Positions 30,287-38,419 of a stretch of DNA of 64,000 bases are shown one piece after another. The translations under genes were made by a program, and so were the position numbers. The stretch covers positions 124,001-188,000 of the forward strand of contig NZ_BNCK01000004.1 of NCBI RefSeq assembly GCF_014656435.1, written 5' to 3'. Position 1 is the first letter of the stretch. Each line of letters begins with the position of its first letter. Source of the DNA: Thalassotalea marina. GTDB taxonomy: Bacteria > Pseudomonadota > Gammaproteobacteria > Enterobacterales > Alteromonadaceae. Under the pieces are notes generated by a model, which worked only from the letters and a program-made list of their open reading frames with translations, ran no database searches and had not been told where the DNA came from.

Positions 30287-31111
30287 ATGCTGAGCTATCA
30301 ACACCATTATCATGCTGGTAACCATGCTGATGTGATCAAACATTGGATCTTAGTCGAGTGTATTACTTATTTTCAGTTAAAAGATAAACCCTTTGATTAC
30401 ATTGACACACACGCAGGTGCAGGCCTTTACGATTTAAAATCTAAAGAAGCCTTAAAAACTGGTGAAAGTATCAATGGTATTTTAAAACTTGAACAGCTAA
30501 GTTTACCGGGTTTAGAAAACTTACAAGAGGTGATCAGACCATTTTTAGCGCACGATCAATATCCTGGCTCTCCTTTGATCACTAAGCAAATGCTTAGATA
30601 TGGCGATCATGCCTGGCTTTATGAAATGCATCCGCAAACCATTGTAGAGCTGAAAGAGCACTGTGAACAACGTAAAGTATGTTACGTCAAGTTTGAAGAT
30701 GGTTTTAAAGGATTAACTACCGTTTTGCCGACACAAAGTAAAAGGGCAATGGTGTTAATTGATCCAAGTTATGAAATAAAATCTGACTACCAAACCGTAG
30801 TCGATGTGATCGTCAAAGCCCACAAGAAAGCACCTAATACTACGTTTATGCTTTGGTATCCTGTAGTAAAAAGAGAACAAATTGATGAACTAGAACATAA
30901 TTTTAAACAGTCAGGAATGAAAAATATTCAACTGTTTGAAATGGGTGTTGCTGATGATGAAGAAAAGGGGATGACCGCCTCTGGGATGATAATCGTTAAT
31001 CCGCCTTGGACGTTAGCTAAAAAATATAATGAAATAATGCCAGCTGTTTCTAAAGCTTTATCTGAAGATAATGTGGAACGTTGTCGTTTTGAACAATTAG
31101 TTGAAGAGTAA
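30287..31111 (+). CDS. rlmJ: 23S rRNA (adenine-2030-N6)-methyltransferase RlmJ
   Basis: A 274-residue SAM-dependent methyltransferase that modifies A2030 of 23S rRNA. The N-terminus MLSYQHHYHAGNHADVIKHW is diagnostic for RlmJ/YhiR. IDTHAGAGLYDL is motif I, and the catalytic DPSY-type motif appears in MVLIDPSYEIKSDYQ. GSGMIIVNPPW-like ASGMIIVNPPWTL closes the domain. Length (280 in E. coli) fits. It is monocistronic and converges with the tRNA-Pro gene. Confidence 0.94.
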   Translation: MLSYQHHYHAGNHADVIKHWILVECITYFQLKDKPFDYIDTHAGAGLYDLKSKEALKTGESINGILKLEQLSLPGLENLQEVIRPFLAHDQYPGSPLITKQMLRYGDHAWLYEMHPQTIVELKEHCEQRKVCYVKFEDGFKGLTTVLPTQSKRAMVLIDPSYEIKSDYQTVVDVIVKAHKKAPNTTFMLWYPVVKREQIDELEHNFKQSGMKNIQLFEMGVADDEEKGMTASGMIIVNPPWTLAKKYNEIMPAVSKALSEDNVERCRFEQLVEE

Positions 31112-31121
31112 TTAAGAAAAG

Positions 31122-31198
31122 TGGTCGGGATAGCAGGACTTGAACCTGCGACCTCACGTCCCCCAGACGCACGCGCTACCAGACTGCGCTATATCCCG
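31122..31198 (-). tRNA. tRNA-Pro, anticodon GGG
   Basis: A 77-nt cloverleaf on the minus strand. The acceptor stem CGGGATA pairs with TATCCCG, and A plus an encoded CCA follow. The D arm is GCGC-AGTCTGGTA-GCGC. The anticodon stem TGCGT/ACGTG encloses loop CTGGGGG with anticodon GGG (31162-31164). The T arm is GCAGG-TTCAAGT-CCTGC. It reads CCC (and CCU by wobble). The first base C1 is typical for bacterial proline tRNAs. Confidence 0.95.
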
Positions 31199-31199
31199 A

Positions 31200-31261
31200 T
31201 AGCGCAGTATAATAGCGTGTAAATTCATGAATGCAATGAATTATCACACAATACTGCGCTA
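31200..31261 (-). promoter_or_regulatory. Long palindrome holding the likely tRNA-Pro promoter
   Basis: A 62-bp imperfect palindrome lies between yejM and tRNA-Pro: outer arms TAGCGCAGTAT / ATACTGCGCTA (31200-31210 with 31251-31261) and inner arms around AATTCAT / ATGAATT. On the minus strand it carries TTGCAT (31231-31236), a 16-base spacer and TATTAT (31209-31214), followed by a GC-rich ACTGCGC discriminator just before the tRNA. It could act both as a yejM terminator-like hairpin and as the tRNA promoter. Confidence 0.55.
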
Positions 31262-31277
31262 ATTGAGCTTTTATTAA

Positions 31278-32945
31278 TCAGTTTTCGCCGTTCAAGGTAA
31301 ATTGTTTAATAAAATGAACCCCATCAATCATTAACGGAAAATCTTTACTGACCATAATTGGTGATTCCAATTGTCTAGAGTAACTTTGGAAGTTACCGTG
31401 TTGATCTATAAATACAGATTTGTCTTTATTAAACACCATAATGCCTTTATCTACCGTGTTGGCGATAACACGATTTTTATTTAACGTCGTAATATTTTCA
31501 CCCACACTGTAACGTTTCACATCTGATGAACATGCCAACCAGTTATTCATTAACGTTGGTACTAAGTCAAAATGACTGGTTAATGCGTTTACAGGTTTAG
31601 ATTCGCCATTGGGAGCGATTAATAGTGCTGGTTTAATATTTAAACCACTATCAATGTTTTCATTACCAATCGAGCTAATCCAAATAAGATCTTTTGTTTT
31701 AGCTTCTCGTTGAGAAAGTAATAGGGCATCAATAAACAATTCAAACTGATATTGGTTATCACCTGAAAAATAAAAGATATGCAAACCGTTTGTTTGCTCT
31801 TTAAACTTTTTACCTATGATATAAGTAGAAATATTGTCAAAGCTTTCAACTTGGTTAAACATGGGTTCAAACGATTTAACAGTCGTGTGCTCTTCAACTT
31901 CGCCAAAATAAGTGAGTGTTGCCTCGATATTCTTATTCTCTAGCACCTGAAATAAAACAGGCTTTTTACCACTTGCTAAAACCGGCGCCTTATAGATAGA
32001 CGGCAGGCTATACAAGAGGTTGAACCAAGAATCATTTGGTAACGCGTTATCAATGTGTTTGATTAATTTTAGGTGTTTAACACTTGAACGTTGAGCGAAC
32101 TGGTCAATTTGACGTTCAGTTAAATCTTTGTCGGTTAGCACTAAAATGGCACTACGTTGTAACTTAGTTTTACTGTCACAATCTTCATTAAAGGTCGGAT
32201 AAGTAGGTATTGATTCAAACGACAAAGTGCTCGTTCGTCTCGCGATATAGTCTTGCTTATCAAACAAACCGTATTTAGTTAATAAGGTTTTAGCGGTAGA
32301 AGGATATGACAGAGGGAACATAGTGTCCTGCCGTAAAATATCGTACTCAAGGTTTGCATCAGCCCAAATGTGCGTAATGTGGCTAAAAAAGAAAGAGAGG
32401 ACTAATCCAGAGACGATAAATTTAGGGTAAACGGTTTTTTGCAATTCTCTTAAGTGTTTCCAAGCGTAGTTACTTACTAGTAGTTGAAAACTTAATATGG
32501 CAAAAAACAACACTAAACTGATAAACCAGAAAGCGCGATGATTTCTATCAATTTGTGTTTTTATCAGTTCTATAATTTGTTCGCTGGATGAAGCATTTAA
32601 ATGATAACCCAACCTAGCATAGATAAAAGCATCAAGTAGCAGTAACAACAAACCTAAAGTAAACACAATTGAGGCTGTGCCTCGGATAAGCCGAGTTTTA
32701 GGGTAAATAAGTGTTAATGGAAATATGATCAGTACAAAACCGATAAAGGTTAAAAAGCCCATATGACTAAACCAGGTAGTAACTAAATACAGTTTTCCTA
32801 GTAAAGTTTCAGGGCTTGATTCACTGAACAAATAAAAAGAAGACAACACAATGGCTGCCAGAATATTAAAAAAGGTAAACCAATGGCTCCAACTTACTAG
32901 GTGAAGCAATCGTTTACTGTACGTAGATGATCCAATTGAAACCAT
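31278..32945 (-). CDS. yejM: Inner-membrane protein YejM/PbgA/LapC (LPS homeostasis)
   Basis: A 555-residue protein with five N-terminal hydrophobic helices (about 17-190) and a C-terminal periplasmic sulfatase/alkaline-phosphatase-like domain. The DUF3413-type start SWSHWFTFFNILAAIVLSSFY and the interfacial DTMFPLSYPSTAKTLLTKYGL segment match the YejM family. In E. coli it senses periplasmic LPS and restrains LapB/FtsH-mediated LpxC degradation. It is slightly shorter than the E. coli protein (586). It is co-oriented with yejL 43 bp upstream, which is the usual yejL-yejM order. Confidence 0.88.
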   Translation of the reverse strand: MVSIGSSTYSKRLLHLVSWSHWFTFFNILAAIVLSSFYLFSESSPETLLGKLYLVTTWFSHMGFLTFIGFVLIIFPLTLIYPKTRLIRGTASIVFTLGLLLLLLDAFIYARLGYHLNASSSEQIIELIKTQIDRNHRAFWFISLVLFFAILSFQLLVSNYAWKHLRELQKTVYPKFIVSGLVLSFFFSHITHIWADANLEYDILRQDTMFPLSYPSTAKTLLTKYGLFDKQDYIARRTSTLSFESIPTYPTFNEDCDSKTKLQRSAILVLTDKDLTERQIDQFAQRSSVKHLKLIKHIDNALPNDSWFNLLYSLPSIYKAPVLASGKKPVLFQVLENKNIEATLTYFGEVEEHTTVKSFEPMFNQVESFDNISTYIIGKKFKEQTNGLHIFYFSGDNQYQFELFIDALLLSQREAKTKDLIWISSIGNENIDSGLNIKPALLIAPNGESKPVNALTSHFDLVPTLMNNWLACSSDVKRYSVGENITTLNKNRVIANTVDKGIMVFNKDKSVFIDQHGNFQSYSRQLESPIMVSKDFPLMIDGVHFIKQFTLNGEN

Positions 32946-32988
32946 TGAAATTATTTTTCTCTAATATTTTATTGCAGAACTTATTATT

Positions 32989-33204
32989 TTATTTTTCAAC
33001 CGATTGCTTTAATGCTTTCGCAAAGTTGTCTGCAATTGCTTGTCTTTGTTCAGGTTTTATATCATTTTGCAAAATGCTGGTCACGACATTTCCCAAGCAC
33101 ATTAAGGCTAAATCAGCCGTTGCTTTTTCGTCAACCAAGACTTTTTGTAAATCTTCAATAATTTTTTCTACACGTTCATTCGAATACTTAGATACAATAG
33201 GCAT
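32989..33204 (-). CDS. yejL: YejL family protein (DUF1414, UPF0352)
   Basis: A 71-residue small helical protein: [20 protein letters not shown], then [24 protein letters not shown] and a terminal [17 protein letters not shown]. The pattern matches YejL (75 residues in E. coli). Function is unknown. It lies immediately upstream of yejM on the same strand and is divergent from yejK with 77 bp between starts, the conserved gammaproteobacterial yejK/yejLM block. Confidence 0.9.
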   Translation of the reverse strand: MPIVSKYSNERVEKIIEDLQKVLVDEKATADLALMCLGNVVTSILQNDIKPEQRQAIADNFAKALKQSVEK

Positions 33205-33281
33205 AAATTTTCATAAAAATAACTTTGATAATTGCGTTAAGTTTATCAAAAGCTTATTCAATATCATACAGACCATTAACT

Positions 33282-34346
33282 ATGAGTTTAATTATTTCTA
33301 ATATTGCACTGCATTATGTCACTAAAAATCAGGAATCTGGCGAAGTTCAAGTTAAATTTGGACCAGAGACTATTGATATCACTTCTCGTATCGAAAACTT
33401 TGTTGATGCGCTCCATAACATTTATAACGCCAAGGGTAGCAAGGCTTACGGGCATTTTTTAGCTGAGCCAGAGCCAGTTGAGCACAAAAACTTTATCGAG
33501 TTAATGACAGATTATTTAGATGAAAGTTTAAATTTTAATCTCTTTAGTCAGCAAGCCACTAGTTTATTAAAACTAGAACTAGAAAAATATGACATTGAAG
33601 AAAATGGTTATTTAGTATTCTGTCATTATGAATATATGGGCGGTCGTTATTTGTTGGTAACGATTATTCCTGTATCTGAGCATTACTCAGTAGATGGCGA
33701 CTTAAATATCTCTGCGGATAAACATTTAGACACACCTAAACTGCAACTAGCTGCAAGAATTGATTTATTTGAATATCAACAAAACGCCCAAGGCAATCGT
33801 TACATTTCTTTTATAAAGGGCAGAGCCGGTCGTAAGATTTCAGACTTCTTTTTAGACTTTTTAAGTTGTGAAGAAGGCTTAGATGTAAAAGAACAAACAC
33901 AAACACTAGTAAAAGCTGTTGAAGATTACGTAGCAGTAAACCAACTTGATGCAAATGAAAAACAAGAAGCGCGTAAAGAGTTGTTGTCTTACTGTAAAGA
34001 ACAAAAGGAATCGGCACAGGAAGTGTCAATAAAAGAGCTGGGCTCGGTATTATCAAGCGAAGGTGCTGAAAAAGATTTTTACGCATTTTGTAAAGAAAAC
34101 GATTATCCGATGGAAGACTCATTTCCTCATGATCAAGCGATCGTTAACAAAGTAACTAAGTATTCAGGTTACGGTGCAGGGATCAGTATTAGCTTTGAAA
34201 GAAGCCACTTGGGTCAAGATGTCGTGTATAATGCGGCAAATGACAGTTTAACTATCTATAAAGTTCCACCTAACTTAAAGGATCAGTTATTAAAACTGTT
34301 ACAAGATCAAGACCGCCAAGAGCAGTCGTCTTCATCTTTTGAATAA
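33282..34346 (+). CDS. yejK: Nucleoid-associated protein YejK/NdpA
   Basis: A 354-residue nucleoid-associated protein (335 in E. coli). The family start is SLIISNIALHYVTKNQESGEVQV. Further motifs are the HFLAEPEPVEHKNFIELM segment, YLVFCHYEYMGGRYLLVTIIP and YISFIKGRAGRKISDFFLDFL. I start at ATG 33282 because the family N-terminus begins there; an upstream in-frame extension to 33225 is not conserved-looking. It is divergent from yejL and followed 32 bp later by pyrC. Confidence 0.92.
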   Translation: MSLIISNIALHYVTKNQESGEVQVKFGPETIDITSRIENFVDALHNIYNAKGSKAYGHFLAEPEPVEHKNFIELMTDYLDESLNFNLFSQQATSLLKLELEKYDIEENGYLVFCHYEYMGGRYLLVTIIPVSEHYSVDGDLNISADKHLDTPKLQLAARIDLFEYQQNAQGNRYISFIKGRAGRKISDFFLDFLSCEEGLDVKEQTQTLVKAVEDYVAVNQLDANEKQEARKELLSYCKEQKESAQEVSIKELGSVLSSEGAEKDFYAFCKENDYPMEDSFPHDQAIVNKVTKYSGYGAGISISFERSHLGQDVVYNAANDSLTIYKVPPNLKDQLLKLLQDQDRQEQSSSSFE

Positions 34347-34378
34347 CAATTAGGCATTAACAAATTAAAAGGTAAATT

Positions 34379-35413
34379 ATGAATCAACTTACTATTACTC
34401 GCCCTGATGATTGGCACGTTCACTTAAGAGATGGTGAAGCGTTATCGACAACTGTTGCCGATATCAGCCGTTATTTTGGCCGAGCGATTGTCATGCCTAA
34501 TCTTGTGCCACCAGTAACAAATGCTGATATGGCGCGTGAATATTACGATCGCATCATGGCTGAAAACCCAGCACCACACTTTACGCCATTAATGGTGTTA
34601 TACCTAACAGACAATACGACGGCTGAAGATATAAAAGCAGCAAAAAACAGTGGTATTGTTTATGCGTGTAAATTATACCCAGCGGGTGCAACAACAAACT
34701 CTTCATCTGGCGTAACTGATGTCGCTAATATCGCCAAGGTTATTGCAGCGATGGAAGCCGTTGATATGCCATTGCTTATACACGGTGAAGTAACAACTGC
34801 TGATATAGATATTTTTGACCGTGAAGCGGTATTTATCGATACCATATTAAAGCCACTTGTTGCTAAACATCCTAATCTTAAAGTGGTGTTAGAACATATC
34901 ACCACTAAAAATGCGGTAGATTTTGTTAATCAAGCAGGCGATAACATCGCAGCGACTATTACAGCACATCACTTGTTATATAACCGTAACCATATGTTAG
35001 TCGGTGGCATTCGTCCTCACTTTTTCTGTTTACCTGTGTTGAAACGTAATATTCATCAACAAGCCTTAATTGAAGCGGCTACAAGCGGTAGTGAAAAGTT
35101 CTTTTTAGGTACGGATTCTGCGCCACATGCAAAAGAAGCAAAAGAATCAGCTTGTGGTTGTGCAGGCTCTTATACAGCACATGCTGCCATTGAACTTTAT
35201 GCCGAAGTATTCGAACAAGAAAACGCTTTGGATAAGTTAGAAGGTTTTGCTAGCCTAAATGGTCCTAAGTTTTACAACTTACCAACCAACCCAGATAAAA
35301 TCACCTTAGAAAAAAGTGCTTGGGATGTACCTGCAACTATGGCCTTTGGTAACAACGAAGTGGTGCCAATTCGTGCTAACGAACAAATTCAATGGCGTGT
35401 AGTAAGCGAATAG
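34379..35413 (+). CDS. pyrC: Dihydroorotase (class II)
   Basis: A 344-residue zinc amidohydrolase closing carbamoyl-aspartate to dihydroorotate in pyrimidine synthesis. Metal ligands: H13 and H15 in [11 protein letters not shown], the carboxylated lysine K98 in [14 protein letters not shown], His in LIHGEVT and LEHITT, and the catalytic Asp in [15 protein letters not shown]. Length equals the E. coli enzyme type (348). RBS AAAGGTAA precedes the ATG. The QueD-like gene begins 8 bp after its stop. Confidence 0.96.
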   Translation: MNQLTITRPDDWHVHLRDGEALSTTVADISRYFGRAIVMPNLVPPVTNADMAREYYDRIMAENPAPHFTPLMVLYLTDNTTAEDIKAAKNSGIVYACKLYPAGATTNSSSGVTDVANIAKVIAAMEAVDMPLLIHGEVTTADIDIFDREAVFIDTILKPLVAKHPNLKVVLEHITTKNAVDFVNQAGDNIAATITAHHLLYNRNHMLVGGIRPHFFCLPVLKRNIHQQALIEAATSGSEKFFLGTDSAPHAKEAKESACGCAGSYTAHAAIELYAEVFEQENALDKLEGFASLNGPKFYNLPTNPDKITLEKSAWDVPATMAFGNNEVVPIRANEQIQWRVVSE

Positions 35414-35421
35414 GGTGAATC

Positions 35422-36303
35422 ATGCAATTATTTGTTAATGACTTAACGGTAATCGACTTTTCTTATTGCTGTGAACATCGTGGCATCGTTGGTGAAAGCT
35501 GGATCGTTGATGTGATGCTTGATGGTTCACTTAATGAAATGAAAATGGTTTTAGATTTTGCAGTAGTTAAAAAGCAAATTAAAGCCATAATTGATGATGC
35601 AGTAGATCACAAGTTGCTTATTCCTATGGAAAATGCCCGTGTCAGTGTGTCAAATTCAACGCATCATGATGATCATGAATATGTCGATCTGCAATCAAAA
35701 CGCGCAAGTTACTTTTTACAGTCTCCAAGTTGTGCATTTGCAAAAATTCCAGCGCAAGAAGTTACAATTTCGTCGGTAGTTGAATACTTAACGGATATTA
35801 TTCTGCAACAACTACCAAGTAACGTCGCCGGATTAAAGTTAACACTACGACCTGAAGTGATAGACAGTGATTATTATCATTATACACATGGCTTAAAACT
35901 GCACGATGGCAACTGTCAACGTATCGCACACGGTCATCGTTCAAAAATCACCTTATATCGCAACGAAATGCGCAATGAAGATTTAGAACATTTTTGGTGT
36001 CAACGCTGGCAAGATATCTATATTGCATCAGAAGATGATCGGGTATCTAAAAACCAATGCCAACTATCCCAACATGCTGTTTCACAACTTAACGACTCAC
36101 ATCAGTTTTTTGCTTATCAAGCGCCACAAGGGCGTTTTGATATTGCTGTTGAAACACATGTTTTAGAAGTTGTTGATTGTGATTCTACCGTTGAGCTTTT
36201 AGCCGACTTTATTGCTAGACAGTTAAAGGCTCAACAACCTAGTGACAAATTTACTGTTATTGCCTATGAAGGTGTAGGCAAAGGTGCCATTGCCCATGCT
36301 TAA
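35422..36303 (+). CDS. QueD/6-pyruvoyl-tetrahydropterin synthase-like protein with two T-fold halves
   Basis: A 293-residue protein about twice the length of QueD. The first half (MQLFVNDLTVIDFSYCCEHR to DHKLLIPMENA) has PTPS features: LDFAVVKKQIKAIIDDAVDH resembles the GMVxDF...LDH core. The second half includes GNCQRIAHGHRSKITLYRNE, with an AHGH zinc-site-like motif, and ends with DSTVELLADFIARQLK. The first-half metal site looks degenerate (EHRGIVGE in place of HGH). Its substrate is therefore uncertain. It lies between pyrC (8 bp gap) and an M23 peptidase gene that overlaps its 3' end by 8 bp. Confidence 0.7.
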   Translation: MQLFVNDLTVIDFSYCCEHRGIVGESWIVDVMLDGSLNEMKMVLDFAVVKKQIKAIIDDAVDHKLLIPMENARVSVSNSTHHDDHEYVDLQSKRASYFLQSPSCAFAKIPAQEVTISSVVEYLTDIILQQLPSNVAGLKLTLRPEVIDSDYYHYTHGLKLHDGNCQRIAHGHRSKITLYRNEMRNEDLEHFWCQRWQDIYIASEDDRVSKNQCQLSQHAVSQLNDSHQFFAYQAPQGRFDIAVETHVLEVVDCDSTVELLADFIARQLKAQQPSDKFTVIAYEGVGKGAIAHA

Positions 36304-37135
36304 GTTTGCGGCATTAAGCAAGGTTGCAACTGCGCTTGTTATAAGCGTAGTCGCTTCAAATCAGGCTTTAGCCGGCAGTTTGACCCTATTTGGCGAAATT
36401 AAACAAGGCAGTTTAATTATCGGGAAAACAGAAAAGGGCGCAACAGTTACTTTAAACGATGAAGCTATCTTAGTTTCAGAACAGGGTAACTTTGCTTTTG
36501 GCTTTGGTCGTGATGAGAAAAAAGCACAAACCTTAGAAGTTACTTTTAAAGATGGCAGTAAAACCACACGTCAGCTAACACCAGCAGCACAGAAATATAA
36601 CATCCAACGTGTTGAAGGCATTGCCAAGAAAATCATGCAGCCAAGCAAGGAAAACGCGGCCCGTGCAAAAAAAGACGCAGCGCTTGTTTGGAACACTCGT
36701 AACATAACCAGTAATAGAAGCGATTTTGCTACAGGTTTTATTGCGCCAGCAAAAGGACGCATTACGGGCGTTTACGGCAGTCAACGTTTTTACAATGGTA
36801 AAGCCGGACGTCCTCACTATGGATTGGACTATGCTGGCAAAACGGGAACGCCGGTTGTTGCTCCAGCGTCAGGCAAAGTTGTGATGTATGTGCCTGATAT
36901 GTTTTATTCTGGCGGCACCATGATCATCGACCATGGTCATGGTGTCACTTCAACCTTTTTGCATTTAAGTGCAAGCTTTGTTAAACAAGGTGATGAAGTG
37001 AAAAAAGGCCAAAAAGTTGCTGCTATTGGTTCAACTGGGCGTTCAACTGGTCCACACTTAGATTGGCGCGTTAACTGGAAACACGTCAAACTCGATCCTG
37101 CACTTGCGTTAGAAGCATTTACCCACAAGCAATAA
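36296..37135 (+). CDS. M23 family metallopeptidase (peptidoglycan endopeptidase-like)
   Basis: A 279-residue exported protein. The signal peptide MLKFAALSKVATALVISVVA ends at NQALAG. A beta-rich N-terminal domain (about 30-100) precedes the LytM/M23 domain: zinc ligands in HYGLDYAGKTGTPVVAP (HxxxD) and GPHLDWRV (HxH-type second site), with DHGHGVTSTFLHLS between. I start at ATG 36296 with AAGGTG 9 bases upstream, though a GTG at 36284 is also in frame. Predicted role: periplasmic cell-wall endopeptidase. It overlaps the previous gene, so translational coupling is likely. Confidence 0.88.
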   Translation: MLKFAALSKVATALVISVVASNQALAGSLTLFGEIKQGSLIIGKTEKGATVTLNDEAILVSEQGNFAFGFGRDEKKAQTLEVTFKDGSKTTRQLTPAAQKYNIQRVEGIAKKIMQPSKENAARAKKDAALVWNTRNITSNRSDFATGFIAPAKGRITGVYGSQRFYNGKAGRPHYGLDYAGKTGTPVVAPASGKVVMYVPDMFYSGGTMIIDHGHGVTSTFLHLSASFVKQGDEVKKGQKVAAIGSTGRSTGPHLDWRVNWKHVKLDPALALEAFTHKQ

Positions 37136-37177
37136 GTGTAATTATCTGGCTATCGTTATTATCTTAAAGTTTATTTG

Positions 37178-38419
37178 CTAAAAGTAGTAACGAAAGCCTA
37201 TTTGAACCTGTTTTTCTGTTTGTTCTATCGGTTTATTAACATACCAACGTGATGGGCGTTTGCTGTCTATCCAACTTTGTTCTACCAAAACAAAACTCTG
37301 CTTATTTAATTTGTACCGATATGCCAATGAAATTGCTCGGCCTGTTTCGTTGTTGTTATCACCTTCAAGGTTATCTAAATCGTCAACGGTGAAATATTCG
37401 CCGCGAAGCGCAAAATGATGGTCATTCCAAAAGTGGCGCAACATAACAAAACTAGAATCAAAATCTACATCAACAACCTTTACCAGCTCAGGTGAACGCA
37501 TAAACGTAGAACCTTGCATATGTTGAGTAATGATTTCCCATTGTTGAGCCAGACGATATTTAATGCCTAAATGATAAAAATCTGTTTTCCAAGTGTACTG
37601 ACCACGCTCAACTAATCCTTCATCAGTGTTATTGTTGTAATAGCCAAAGCTTGCTTTGATTTTATTACTGTATTTCCAACCCAAAGTACTATGAATACCA
37701 AACTTGTGATCTATTTCTTTAAATGGATCAGACAATGGCGCTTGTGCACTTAAGCTATTTTGACGAGCGGGGAATGGCTGAATTGCTATTTTTTCATGCA
37801 ACAGTGTTTGCCGACTACCAATGGTCCATCCGTGCCAGGCTAACAAAGTGCCAGCAGTATCATTGTTTTGAAACAGCGAAATGTCGGCGCTGAATGTATG
37901 TTTGGAGTTAGTGAACTTGCCGAGCTTGTCAACAGCAAAATTTAATCCTGTATGTCGAAGCTCTTCACCCACCCAGTTATTTATTGTGCTGGAGGTTAAC
38001 ATATAAGGTGACGACCAAGCCGTTGCAATATTTTCTAAGCTTATGTTGGGATAAAAAATGCCTATTTTAGATGAGACACGCCAACCATTAGAGGTAGGTA
38101 AACCTTTGTATTTAAAATAGGCTTCTGTATAACCTATCGAAGAGTGCCCTTTGTCAGCAAAGGCATTTAATACAAGCGTTGAAGACCATGTTTTGTTTAT
38201 TTCAAGTTCGGCTTGTAAAGCCAATTGACCTATAGATAAACCACTATCGTTATATCGAAATTTACCGTAACCACCAGTCAAATAACTGTTATCGCTAGAA
38301 TTTTTGGTCTGGTGAACTCGTAAATCTACTAAACCTTTGACGCTAATATCAGCTGCATAAGTATTATTGAGAGAGCATAGAATACTGAGTGAACTTAACA
38401 GGGGTATTTTTATTTTCAT
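37178..38419 (-). CDS. Outer-membrane beta-barrel protein of the cupredoxin/EAL operon
   Basis: A 413-residue protein with a signal peptide (MKIKIPLLSSLSILCSLNNTYA), dense alternating amphipathic strands and a C-terminal Phe (QIGFRYYF), all marks of an outer-membrane barrel. Sequence motifs include GLVDLRVHQTKN at the start and SLAYRYKLNKQSFVLVEQSW near the end. I do not recognise a substrate-specific porin family. Its start overlaps the stop of the EAL gene by 4 bp, so it is the third gene of a cupredoxin-EAL-OMP operon. Confidence 0.75.
   Translation of the reverse strand: MKIKIPLLSSLSILCSLNNTYAADISVKGLVDLRVHQTKNSSDNSYLTGGYGKFRYNDSGLSIGQLALQAELEINKTWSSTLVLNAFADKGHSSIGYTEAYFKYKGLPTSNGWRVSSKIGIFYPNISLENIATAWSSPYMLTSSTINNWVGEELRHTGLNFAVDKLGKFTNSKHTFSADISLFQNNDTAGTLLAWHGWTIGSRQTLLHEKIAIQPFPARQNSLSAQAPLSDPFKEIDHKFGIHSTLGWKYSNKIKASFGYYNNNTDEGLVERGQYTWKTDFYHLGIKYRLAQQWEIITQHMQGSTFMRSPELVKVVDVDFDSSFVMLRHFWNDHHFALRGEYFTVDDLDNLEGDNNNETGRAISLAYRYKLNKQSFVLVEQSWIDSKRPSRWYVNKPIEQTEKQVQIGFRYYF

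Noticed and set aside
31198-31261. An integrated element at tRNA-Pro
   Set aside because: No integrase, no repeat of the tRNA 3' end, and the flanking genes (rlmJ and yejM) are ordinary chromosomal genes.
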